The position numbers were made by a program, and so were the translations under genes. The notes beneath the pieces were generated by a model. The model worked only from the letters and a program-made list of their open reading frames with translations, did not search any database and had not been told where the DNA came from. This document shows, piece by piece, positions 1-5,958 of a stretch of DNA of 5,958 nt (position 1 is its first letter; each line of letters opens with the position of its first letter). The DNA comes from Thermoplasmata archaeon (GTDB lineage Archaea > Thermoplasmatota > Thermoplasmata > Thermoplasmatales > Thermoplasmataceae), in assembly GCA_021801305.1 (NCBI GenBank), contig JAJYYD010000151.1, positions 1 to 5,958 of the forward strand. Direction: 5' to 3'.

Positions 1-773
1 CCATCCTCAGGAAACTGAAGGATAACCATTTTATAACTCATATAGCAACCAACGGAACCAACCCCTATGTTCTTAACAAGATTTACAAATACCTCGATGG
101 AATGAGCATATCCATAGACAGTAACATACCCGAAGAACACAACGAATACAGGGGTGGAAAGATCTTTGACACTGTAGTGAAAACAATCAAGGAGGCAAAG
201 AAGCATGTTAAGATACTCACAATGAACACTCTTGTAACCAATTTTAATTATTTCAAGATCAAGGACATGGCAGAACTGGCAAACAATGAGCTAGGTGTCC
301 CAATATCAATGTGTTTTCCGGAACAGAGCGCTTATTATTTCCAGGATTTCCAGGTTACAAACGAGATGATCAGGGAAGCATTCTCCTATGCATACGAGAA
401 TTATGACAAACACGTTTTCGGGAATACCAGATCCTACTACAAAGAGGCCGTTGACTATGTTGACGGAAAAAAGGTTACAGTGTGCAAAGCAGGAGAAAAA
501 GCCCTTTATACAGATTACAGGGGAAAGGTTCACCCGTGCTTCACCCATATGGAGGTCGTGATGAACAAGAAACCTCAATGGGAAAAGTTTGAGAACAGCT
601 GCAATGACTGTTTCACACAGTGCTTCAGGGAGCCATCAATGGGAAACACTTTCGAGGATGCCAGACTCCTGACAAAGATATGGTGGTTCAATCACGTTAC
701 GGGAAAGATGCATTCCAAGAAAGAATCTGTTGATCTGGGAAACTCTGGCAACAAGGGGCTCGCAGCTGATTGA
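1..773 (+). CDS. Radical SAM protein with C-terminal Fe-S cysteine cluster (5' partial)
   Basis: The frame is open from the left edge (first full codon at 3) to TGA at 771-773, giving 256 visible residues. The first Met codon, at 102, falls inside a conserved strand, so it is not the real start; the true start and the CxxxCxxC motif for the SAM-binding cluster lie upstream of the window. What is seen matches the second half of a radical SAM barrel: a strand ending in ATNGT (codons from 48), then SISIDS and EEHNEYRGG (from 105), the usual 'SxDs...hd..RG' region near the SAM ribose. Toward the C terminus are five cysteines at codons 483, 537, 600, 609 and 621, spaced C-x17-C-x20-C-x2-C-x3-C, which resembles a SPASM/twitch-like auxiliary cluster domain. 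The CxxCxxxC ending recalls HpnH-like proteins, but Thermoplasmatales are not known for hopanoids, so I do not transfer that function. The substrate is unknown. The family call is firm; the exact subgroup is not. Confidence 0.85.
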   Translation, partial: ILRKLKDNHFITHIATNGTNPYVLNKIYKYLDGMSISIDSNIPEEHNEYRGGKIFDTVVKTIKEAKKHVKILTMNTLVTNFNYFKIKDMAELANNELGVPISMCFPEQSAYYFQDFQVTNEMIREAFSYAYENYDKHVFGNTRSYYKEAVDYVDGKKVTVCKAGEKALYTDYRGKVHPCFTHMEVVMNKKPQWEKFENSCNDCFTQCFREPSMGNTFEDARLLTKIWWFNHVTGKMHSKKESVDLGNSGNKGLAAD

Positions 774-786
774 GCTTCAACTCTTA

Positions 787-827
787 TCATTCAATAATTT
801 TTGAATGACCTGTTCTTATTGTTTTTT
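787..827 (+). terminator. Hairpin plus T-tract terminator of the radical SAM gene
   Basis: A perfect 8-bp inverted repeat, TCATTCAA (787-794) and TTGAATGA (801-808) with a 6-base loop, begins 13 bases after the stop codon. It is followed by a T-rich stretch ending in six T residues (822-827). Archaeal RNA polymerase terminates mainly at oligo-T, so the T-tract may be the working part and the hairpin an aid. The position, just past the stop and before a convergent gene, fits. No transcript data support it. Confidence 0.5.
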
Positions 828-843
828 CAATAACTCATATTTT

Positions 844-855
844 CATAAATTTATG
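844..855. repeat. 12-bp perfect AT-rich palindrome in the convergent gap
   Basis: CATAAATTTATG is its own reverse complement. It lies midway between the two convergent stop codons. Being AT-rich it could be chance or part of the 3' processing or termination region of either gene. No promoter role is suggested, since no gene starts nearby. Confidence 0.4.
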
Positions 856-859
856 TGCT

Positions 860-912
860 TCAGGCACCACATGTTCCATTTGTCAACCTACCGCGTACCT
901 TGTGGTACCTGA
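860..912. repeat. 12-bp imperfect inverted repeat downstream of the efflux gene
   Basis: TCAGGCACCACA (860-871) and TGTGGTACCTGA (901-912) pair at 11 of 12 positions, with a 29-base spacer. The single mismatch (C865/A907) becomes a G-U wobble in RNA made from the minus strand, so the stem is fully pairable in the 3' tail of the efflux transcript, starting 12 bases after its stop codon. A second short hairpin, GTACC-TTGT-GGTAC (895-908), overlaps the right arm and would compete with it. No clear T-run follows on the minus strand, so a terminator role is uncertain; an RNA-stability structure or protein site is equally possible. Confidence 0.45.
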
Positions 913-923
913 CCTGTTTCATT

Positions 924-2360
924 CTAAGCTTCTTTCGCATCAGTCTCCGGTTTGGGCTGCGATTTCCTGATCTCCTTCCCCCTTGCCAGTGACAGAATGA
1001 CTGCTATTACTATTATGGAAAGGGAGATGTAAAGGGAAGAGTGAATGCCTATCATGAATTTCGCCGAGAAATTTCCAAGGTGTGTTTCAACTCCCGCGAA
1101 AACTTCGTAAGCGACATACCTTGGAACGCTTATGCTTGCAATTGAAATAGCCATTACGAAACTCCCCAGCATGCCTATGTTGGCCATTGTTCTCAGAAAA
1201 CCTGAAGAAAGGCCGTAAAGGTCCTTGGGGGAATTTGCCATGACTGCACTGTTGTTAGCCGGATAGAACATTGAAGACCCTATCCCTGTGAAGAATGATC
1301 CCACAAGCACAATATAAAGTGAGGAGGACACGCTCATTGTGGAATATATGAGTATGGAAATCCCCATTATTATAAGGCCGGCAGTTGCAGGGATTCTCGA
1401 TCCAATCCTGTCGGTAAGTTTCCCAAATTGCGGTCCCAGTATACTCCCGACAACATAACCCGGAAGAAGGAGCAGGGAACTGTAGAATGGGGAAAGCCCC
1501 CTTATTCCCTGCAAATACATGATTATTATGAAAACAACAGCAAGAAATCCCAAACTCTGGAAGAACGCTGCAAATATTGAGAATGTGAGTATCCTGGACT
1601 TGAAAATACGCATGGGCAGGAGAGGTTTTGCCACCCGGGTCTCTATAAAAACAAAGGCAGCTATTACAACGGCACCTGCAATGAGGAAAATCTCGTTGAA
1701 CAGGTCAAGCCCGTTGGATGTTATATTGACTGCACCGTATGATATGAGGATAAGGGCAAGGCCAAGCGAGGTTGTGCCAGGGATATCGAGTCTGTTCCTG
1801 ATCTTTTCTCCTGCCTTGATGTACCTCAGTGCGAAGATGAATGCAAATGCACCAATTGGCACATTTATGTAAAAGATGTATCTCCATCCTATGAAGGTTG
1901 TTATGACGCCCCCAAGCACTATACCTAGCATTGCACCGGCATTATAGCCTACTGAAGTGTATCCGAACACTCTCCCTCTCTTGTTCGGCGGGAAGTTGTC
2001 GGCAACTATTGCTCCGCTGTTGGACTGGATCATGGCAGCCCCGCATGCCTGAATTGCCCTGAAGGCAATGAGTTCATCGATTGTTAAAGATGCACCGCAA
2101 AGTGCCGACCCGAACGTGAAGACTGCAATACCGGCGCTGAAAATTCTCTTCCTTGTAAGCAGGTCTCCCAATCTTCCCAGCTGGGTTGTTCCGACGGCTA
2201 TAACCAGCAGATAGATCAGTATGATCCAGATAGATATGGAAAGAGGCGCCTTCAGGTCAACAGTTATTGTGGGAAGGGCAAGAATGACTATGGTAGCGTC
2301 TACGGCGCCCATGAGAACAGCTATGAGCAATGCGGTTATGAGTTTGGAATCGGTGCTCAT
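924..2360 (-). CDS. MFS drug efflux transporter, DHA2 (EmrB/QacA-like) family, 14 TM
   Basis: This 478-residue membrane protein has the length and layout of DHA2-family drug:proton antiporters, which export hydrophobic or cationic toxins using the proton gradient. Hydrophobic stretches give about 14 helices (roughly 8-29, 42-60, 73-92, 96-117, 134-156, 159-180, 194-213, 222-240, 256-281, 290-310, 322-343, 346-367, 390-411, 436-459). Motifs seen: the helix-1 signature DATIVILALP (21-30); the loop 2-3 motif A form GRLGDLLTRKR (62-72) with Asp66; the helix-4 RAIQACGAAM region (101-110); and WRYIFYINVPIG (159-170), typical of DHA2 members. In helix 5 the antiporter motif C reads GIVLGG (146-151), with Ile where Pro is usual. 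The ATG at 2360 gives the motif-bearing N terminus directly and has no Shine-Dalgarno upstream, consistent with a leaderless message. It follows tricorn on the same strand after 39 bases, but has its own promoter-like and operator-like sequences. The substrate cannot be predicted; sugar or metabolite export is possible. Confidence 0.9.
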   Translation of the reverse strand: MSTDSKLITALLIAVLMGAVDATIVILALPTITVDLKAPLSISIWIILIYLLVIAVGTTQLGRLGDLLTRKRIFSAGIAVFTFGSALCGASLTIDELIAFRAIQACGAAMIQSNSGAIVADNFPPNKRGRVFGYTSVGYNAGAMLGIVLGGVITTFIGWRYIFYINVPIGAFAFIFALRYIKAGEKIRNRLDIPGTTSLGLALILISYGAVNITSNGLDLFNEIFLIAGAVVIAAFVFIETRVAKPLLPMRIFKSRILTFSIFAAFFQSLGFLAVVFIIIMYLQGIRGLSPFYSSLLLLPGYVVGSILGPQFGKLTDRIGSRIPATAGLIIMGISILIYSTMSVSSSLYIVLVGSFFTGIGSSMFYPANNSAVMANSPKDLYGLSSGFLRTMANIGMLGSFVMAISIASISVPRYVAYEVFAGVETHLGNFSAKFMIGIHSSLYISLSIIVIAVILSLARGKEIRKSQPKPETDAKEA

Positions 2361-2380
2361 AATAACCGATATCGGTTGTT
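2361..2380. promoter_or_regulatory. Palindromic candidate operator of the efflux gene
   Basis: A 20-bp dyad directly abuts the start codon at 2360. Its core AACCGATATCGGTT (2364-2377) is a perfect 14-bp palindrome; the outer pairs 2361/2380 and 2362/2379 also match, and only 2363/2378 does not. It sits between the TATA-like box (2381-2388) and the start codon, where a bound repressor would block polymerase or initiation. Drug efflux genes are often controlled by TetR-, MarR- or PadR-type repressors that bind such sites, but no regulator gene is in the window, so the protein is unknown. Confidence 0.6.
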
Positions 2381-2394
2381 GATATTTTGCTCTT
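2381..2394 (-). promoter_or_regulatory. TATA-like box for the efflux gene
   Basis: Read on the minus strand, AAAATATC (2388-2381) preceded by the purine-rich GAGC gives a TATA/BRE-like element. Its centre is about 24 bases upstream of the A of ATG at 2360, fitting a transcript that starts at or near the start codon. It lies just after the tricorn stop codon. With no T-run in this gap, read-through from tricorn is also possible, so the gene may be transcribed both alone and together with tricorn. Confidence 0.5.
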
Positions 2395-2399
2395 TTGTA

Positions 2400-5300
2400 T
2401 CACTTTTTATCCTGTTTAACGGATCTTTCTGATCTGAAGTCCACAACATGACCTTTCTCTTCCAGAAGTTTCATGGTTCTCTTCAAAGCCTCCTCAAGCT
2501 GGGGGTCCCTTCCACTGGAATAGTCCTGCGGCATATACTCCACAATTTCAGGTTCAGTGCCGTAATTCTCTATCCCAAATCCCACGTCACCGAACCAAAG
2601 GGCAAATTCCGGCTGCGTTACAGTTGTTCCGTCCATCAGCTTTCTTCTGGGGCTTATCCCCACAACACCGCCCCAAGTCCTTGTGCCTATGACCGGGCCG
2701 ATGCCCAGGAGCTTGAAAGCATGGCTGAATATGTCCCCGTCAGAACCTGCACTTTCGTTTGTTATTGCAACAACCGGCCCATTGACCGAATCTGCAGGAT
2801 ATGGATGCATATTTCCCCTTCTTGGAATGTCATAGCCCAACCTCTTCCTCTGTAGTTTTTCAAGCAGAAGCTGGGATACGCTTCCTCCCCCATTGTATCT
2901 TACATCCACTATCAACCCCTCCTTTTCAGCTTCAACACCATAAAGCCTGAAGAATTCGCTGAACCCGTTCATTCCCATGTCGGGGATGTGAAGATAGCCG
3001 ATTCTGCCGTCACTTTTCTTGTGCACATAATCTCTCTTGTCCTCCACCCACGATCTGTACCTTAAGTACCTGTCATCCTGCACTGGCTTTACAAAAACAG
3101 TTTTCCTCTTTCCGTCTTTGCTTTTCAGATCAACTCTTACCGGAGTCTCATAGCGGTTATACAGAACTTTGCCAGGACTATTGTTTTCATCAAGATCAAC
3201 TCCATCTATTGATAAAATTACGTCTTTTTCCTCTATAAAAGATGTGCCTGTAAGAAGGGGAGATTTTTCATTTTCATTTGAAGGATCACCTGAATATATT
3301 CTTTCAATAACATATTCACCATTCCTGTAAACTATGTCTGAACCAAGTTTTCCAACAGGATACTCTTCCATTTCGCAGACGTCACCTCCCATTTCATAGG
3401 AGTGTGATGTGCCAAACTCTCCCTGCATCTCCCTCATTATCTCTGACAGTTCATACCTTGTGCTTATTGCATCCAGAAGGGGAGAATATCTGTCGTATAT
3501 TCCAGGACCAACTGATTCTGCCTTTTCCCTATTCCAGTAATTTTCCACTGCAAGTTTCCAGGCTTCACTGAACATCAGCTTCCATTCCTGAATAGGCTGG
3601 ACTCTGATCTTTATTCTGGACAGATCAATCTCCTTTTCAGCCAGTTTAATTCCCTCCGATTCATTGCTGATTTTTATATCAGCCATAGAAAGAGTGTTGC
3701 CGGCTTTTTTCAGCATGAGAACGTTCCGGTCACCGGACATCACGAAATCCGCCACCCCAGTGGATATGACATTTGATGTTCCGCTCTTATTTGAGTAGAA
3801 GACAACTGACCCGACCCTGTAAAGATTGGGTGAGGAGTAATATTTCATGCTGCCCTCCACAGGATATTCCAGCAGCAGGACTCCTTCCTTTAAAGGCAAT
3901 ATTTTCCTGTAATCCCCATTGGATACTTTCAGGGCTTCAGAACTGAAGGACAGATCCATTCCCGGTTGTGTTTCACCGTTTCTTGGGAGCATTTCTGCAG
4001 GTATTTTCCTGGAGATCATTGAACTGCTTTTTTCAAAAGGTATAAAATATGGCTTTGTGGCATTTGGAAACCCGAAATCAAAAACAATCTTGTCAGGAAC
4101 TGGATCAAGTGTCCTGTCGGAGAGATAGTAAATTCCCCTGCCTTCAGGATCGAAGATCGGGTCATAATCCCTCGAGTTTCCAGTTGTCAGTGCAGCAGAT
4201 TTCCTTTCCTGCAAATCATAAACCATTATAATTGATCCCTGGTGTCCACCCAGAAACTGTTTCCTCACCGGAAAGGTGTAAGCCATGGATCTTGAATCTG
4301 GAGACCATGACACTTCCTCAATCCTTCCCTCCTTATTTTCCTCCAGGAATATTTCCTTAAATGAACCGGTTTCCAGTATTACCATCTGGAGCCTGTTATT
4401 GGTCACTGCAACACTCTTGCCGTCAGGAGAAGGATATATTCCCTCAATAAGACCGTAATCTTTTTCGCATATTTTCAGATTGGAATCTTGTATTTCTCTT
4501 ACGCAAAGCCTGTCTTTTCCATCGCTGAACAGCGAAAATATGATCTTTTCAGGATTTAGAAATTTCAGAAGCCTAATCCTGCCTTCTGCCCTTACTTTTA
4601 CCTGGGTCTCAAGATCCATGCTGCATATGAATCCCTGTCCCCTGGCAATTATGGATACCATGTCTCCTCTGCTGCTTAAATCGAATTCTTCCAGATATTT
4701 TCCAGCATTTACAAAATGTTCCATTTTGCTTTTAGATCCGGATTCCATTGAAATATGGATCATGTCTGCCCTGTTCTCTTCAGGATTGAAAAGGTATATG
4801 GACCCACCCATTGAAAAAACAACATTTTTGCCATCCGAATTCAGGTGCCTCGGGTAAAACTGTTTAAAGTCAGTATGTCGCTTCAGGTCTTCTCCTTCTG
4901 CGTTAGTGGAATATATCTGCCCCCTTCCCTCATGATCTGAAATGAAGTAAACTCTGTCCTGACATATAACCGGTGACGCAACATGGGTTTCGATGTTGAA
5001 AAGCCTGTGAAAATCAGATCCGGGTTTTCCCTTCAGGATGTGACCTTTTGTTCCCCCTCTATAGCCTTTCCAGTGAAGCATATCGATTGTGTTTCTCCCC
5101 AGAAATATGTGTCCATCATGAAAAATAACATGTGATGCCTGCCCGAGATTTAATGGGTTCAACGACAGGTTTTCAATGCTTAAGGAATATAGGAATGTCT
5201 GGGCAGTGAAAGGAGACATTACATCTGTAGATATTACCGGATTCCCACTTTCATCCCATCCGGCAATGTCAGTATACATCCTTCTTGATGTGCTTTTACC

Positions 5301-5561
5301 AGAAAGAAATGTAAGTCTTTCAGTTTCGCCGCTGTGAAAATCATACTTATAGATGTCAGTAATACCTGCATCATTCCCTCGCATCACCCTGAATACAATG
5401 TACTTTCCATCAGGTGAATAACGGACGTTGTTTATCACTCCTATGCCTGATGTAATTCTCCTGGCTTTGCCACCTTTAACTGATACTTCCCATACATCGT
5501 CGTTGGAAAGAAACACCACCCTTTCTTTAAAAATATCCGGATTGGATTTGTATGATTCCAT
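2400..5561 (-). CDS. tri: Tricorn protease
   Basis: Tricorn is a giant cytoplasmic serine protease that forms hexamers and larger capsids and trims proteasome products to short peptides, which its interacting factors (aminopeptidases) then degrade. This copy has 1053 residues, against 1071 for Thermoplasma acidophilum tricorn, and aligns from the first residues (SNPDI, DDVWE), which supports the ATG at 5561. Order: six-bladed propeller (about 1-275), seven-bladed propeller (about 285-640), helical C1 domain (about 650-730), PDZ domain (about 735-825) and C2 catalytic domain (about 830-1035). Catalytic residues by correspondence with the known enzyme: Ser719-His720 in GTSHSYE (S745/H746), nucleophile Ser940 and Asp941 in AGSDGD (S965/D966), Glu998 in GIENYG (E1023), Gly893 in NGGG (G918), and Asp911 (D936, which favours basic P1 residues). 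Arg93-Arg94 probably match R131/R132, which hold the substrate's C terminus. Nothing is missing or broken. A charged tail of about 15 residues follows the last conserved helix. The residue equivalences come from memory of the family, not from a computed alignment. Confidence 0.97.
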   Translation of the reverse strand: MESYKSNPDIFKERVVFLSNDDVWEVSVKGGKARRITSGIGVINNVRYSPDGKYIVFRVMRGNDAGITDIYKYDFHSGETERLTFLSGKSTSRRMYTDIAGWDESGNPVISTDVMSPFTAQTFLYSLSIENLSLNPLNLGQASHVIFHDGHIFLGRNTIDMLHWKGYRGGTKGHILKGKPGSDFHRLFNIETHVASPVICQDRVYFISDHEGRGQIYSTNAEGEDLKRHTDFKQFYPRHLNSDGKNVVFSMGGSIYLFNPEENRADMIHISMESGSKSKMEHFVNAGKYLEEFDLSSRGDMVSIIARGQGFICSMDLETQVKVRAEGRIRLLKFLNPEKIIFSLFSDGKDRLCVREIQDSNLKICEKDYGLIEGIYPSPDGKSVAVTNNRLQMVILETGSFKEIFLEENKEGRIEEVSWSPDSRSMAYTFPVRKQFLGGHQGSIIMVYDLQERKSAALTTGNSRDYDPIFDPEGRGIYYLSDRTLDPVPDKIVFDFGFPNATKPYFIPFEKSSSMISRKIPAEMLPRNGETQPGMDLSFSSEALKVSNGDYRKILPLKEGVLLLEYPVEGSMKYYSSPNLYRVGSVVFYSNKSGTSNVISTGVADFVMSGDRNVLMLKKAGNTLSMADIKISNESEGIKLAEKEIDLSRIKIRVQPIQEWKLMFSEAWKLAVENYWNREKAESVGPGIYDRYSPLLDAISTRYELSEIMREMQGEFGTSHSYEMGGDVCEMEEYPVGKLGSDIVYRNGEYVIERIYSGDPSNENEKSPLLTGTSFIEEKDVILSIDGVDLDENNSPGKVLYNRYETPVRVDLKSKDGKRKTVFVKPVQDDRYLRYRSWVEDKRDYVHKKSDGRIGYLHIPDMGMNGFSEFFRLYGVEAEKEGLIVDVRYNGGGSVSQLLLEKLQRKRLGYDIPRRGNMHPYPADSVNGPVVAITNESAGSDGDIFSHAFKLLGIGPVIGTRTWGGVVGISPRRKLMDGTTVTQPEFALWFGDVGFGIENYGTEPEIVEYMPQDYSSGRDPQLEEALKRTMKLLEEKGHVVDFRSERSVKQDKK

Positions 5562-5580
5562 GATTCTTACAGATTGAATC
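5562..5580 (-). promoter_or_regulatory. GATTC-N9-GAATC dyad at the tricorn start (candidate operator)
   Basis: Read on the minus strand, GATTCAATCTGTAAGAATC ends directly before the tricorn ATG. The half-sites GATTC and GAATC are perfect inverted repeats separated by 9 bases. The same half-sites with the same 9-base gap occur at the start of the divergent permease gene (5707-5725). A further GAATC follows just inside the tricorn coding sequence (5554-5558). A nested AGATT-G-AATCT dyad covers 5571-5581. This is a candidate site for a shared regulator; no binding protein is known from the window. Confidence 0.45.
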
Positions 5581-5597
5581 TATATTTCTATTATTTC
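5580..5597 (-). promoter_or_regulatory. TATA-like region of the tricorn promoter
   Basis: On the minus strand the stretch AAATAATAGAAATATAG (about 5596-5580) contains TATA-like AAATATAG (5587-5580), centred about 22 bases upstream of the A of ATG. The neighbouring AT-rich bases could shift the working box a few bases further out, closer to the usual 26-27. No ribosome binding site lies before the ATG, consistent with a leaderless transcript. The exact box is uncertain. Confidence 0.45.
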
Positions 5598-5645
5598 ATT
5601 TTTCACATTTTAGGGTGAATTGACAATGGCAGATAGAAGACCCCG

Positions 5646-5660
5646 GCTTTTTTGAAAAGC
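5646..5660. repeat. Short inverted repeat in the divergent promoter region
   Basis: GCTTTT (5646-5651) and AAAAGC (5655-5660) form a perfect 6-bp dyad around TTG, and the right arm overlaps the 8-bp palindrome AAAGCTTT (5656-5663). It lies about 30 bases upstream of the permease TATA box and about 85 from the tricorn start, where an activator site could sit. It could equally be chance in AT-rich DNA. Confidence 0.3.
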
Positions 5661-5682
5661 TTTAATAGTCGACAATTTCAAA

Positions 5683-5696
5683 GGAATAGTTATATA
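5683..5696 (+). promoter_or_regulatory. BRE/TATA promoter of the ABC permease gene
   Basis: TTATATA at 5690-5696 is a good archaeal TATA box, preceded by the purine-rich GGAATAG (5683-5689) in the BRE position. Its centre is 26 bases upstream of the A of the ATG at 5719, the standard distance to an archaeal transcription start, so the message probably begins at the start codon itself. No Shine-Dalgarno is present, in agreement. Confidence 0.65.
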
Positions 5697-5704
5697 CTGG
5701 CTTT

Positions 5705-5727
5705 AGGATTCAGTTCGGATGAATCCT
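5705..5727 (+). promoter_or_regulatory. Inverted repeat spanning the permease start codon (candidate operator)
   Basis: AGGATTCA (5705-5712) and TGAATCCT (5720-5727) are perfect 8-bp inverted repeats with a 7-base spacer, centred 3 bases upstream of the A of ATG. The inner part is GATTC-N9-GAATC (5707-5725), the same as at the tricorn start. In a leaderless message only the right arm would be transcribed, so this is more likely a DNA site bound by a protein at the transcription start than an RNA hairpin. Confidence 0.5.
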
Positions 5728-5958
5728 TACCTGGTCATTAGAAAGGTCATCCAGGACGCTATACTGGTTGTATTTATTGTGATAATTCTCTATGTTGTTT
5801 TCAGGCTTATGCCCGGAAGCCCTGTTGACCTGTTTCTGCACGGATTGAAACATCCCAGTGTTGCAGAGAAGATCAGGATTGAGAAAGAACTGGGCCTGTA
5901 TGGAGGGAAGTTCAATTTTGCAGGATTTGTAACCTATCTAAAAGACATGTTCACATTC
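5719..5958 (+). CDS. Oligopeptide/dipeptide ABC transporter permease, DppB/OppB family (3' partial)
   Basis: The frame from ATG at 5719 stays open to the right edge, giving 80 residues of a protein that usually has about 310-340. It shows the N terminus of DppB-type inner-membrane permeases: a first membrane helix (about 14-30), directly followed by FRLMPGSPVDLF (28-39), the family's 'R.iPGdPv' signature, then a helical segment ending in EKELGLYGG (55-63), the 'LGLd' element. Such permeases form a heterodimer with a DppC-type partner and move di- and oligopeptides, sometimes sugars or nickel, into the cell with a binding protein and two ATPases. The partner genes would be expected downstream. 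The in-frame stop at 5704-5706 and the well-placed TATA box fix this start. Divergent placement from tricorn, a peptide-processing protease, supports peptides as substrate, but that is inference. Confidence 0.9.
   Translation, partial: MNPYLVIRKVIQDAILVVFIVIILYVVFRLMPGSPVDLFLHGLKHPSVAEKIRIEKELGLYGGKFNFAGFVTYLKDMFTF

Noticed and set aside
102..104. ATG at 102 as the start of the radical SAM gene
   Set aside because: The frame upstream to the window edge encodes conserved radical SAM sequence (ATNGT strand), and position 102 falls within the conserved SISIDS segment, so the gene must start further upstream.
306..578. 90-codon open frame on the minus strand inside the radical SAM gene
   Set aside because: It lies wholly opposite a conserved coding frame, has no recognisable motif and no promoter-like context.
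1519..1887. Open frames opposite and within the efflux transporter gene (plus and minus strands)
   Set aside because: They overlap a clear membrane-protein frame, and their translations show no family features; they are shadow frames.
2448..2855. 135-codon plus-strand frame opposite the tricorn catalytic domain
   Set aside because: It is antisense to the most conserved part of tricorn, is low in recognisable structure, and has no TATA-like start.
4480..4857. 125-codon plus-strand frame opposite the tricorn propellers
   Set aside because: It is antisense to the conserved propeller frame and its Ser/Leu-rich translation is typical of a reverse-frame shadow.
5625..5654. Nine-codon ATG-to-TGA frame (MADRRPRLF) in the divergent promoter region
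   Set aside because: It is too short to judge, has no ribosome binding site or TATA box at a fitting distance, and overlaps the 5646-5660 dyad.

Overview
The window reads as a segment of a Thermoplasmatales-type (Thermoplasma-like, acidophilic euryarchaeal) genome. The strongest evidence is a complete tricorn protease gene that lines up nearly end to end with Thermoplasma acidophilum tricorn. Start codons also lack Shine-Dalgarno sequences but have AT-rich TATA-like boxes about 22-27 bases upstream, the arrangement expected for leaderless archaeal transcripts. Base composition is moderate. Species cannot be named from this sequence alone.

Layout: (1) 1-773, plus strand, is the 3' part of a radical SAM gene with a C-terminal cysteine cluster; its 5' end lies outside the window. 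(2) 774-923 is a short convergent gap with a hairpin plus T-tract terminator and two further inverted repeats. (3) 924-2360, minus strand, is a complete 14-helix DHA2-type (EmrB/QacA-like) drug efflux transporter. (4) The 39-base gap 2361-2399 holds a near-perfect 20-bp palindrome between a TATA-like box and the start codon, a candidate repressor site for the pump. (5) 2400-5561, minus strand, is the complete 1053-residue tricorn protease with all recognisable catalytic residues intact. (6) 5562-5718 is a divergent promoter region. (7) 5719-5958, plus strand, is the first 80 codons of a DppB/OppB-type oligopeptide ABC transporter permease that runs off the right edge.

Tricorn cuts the peptides released by the proteasome into smaller peptides, and the divergent gene starts a likely peptide importer, so both feed the same peptide-utilisation pathway. 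The best unexplained signal is a shared dyad, GATTC-N9-GAATC, at the start of both divergent genes. Read along each gene's own direction, the two 19-base copies match at 14 positions, which suggests one regulator controls peptide uptake and peptide breakdown together. No mobile element, CRISPR array, tRNA, rRNA or wholly unknown gene system is visible; the novelty here lies in candidate regulatory sites.
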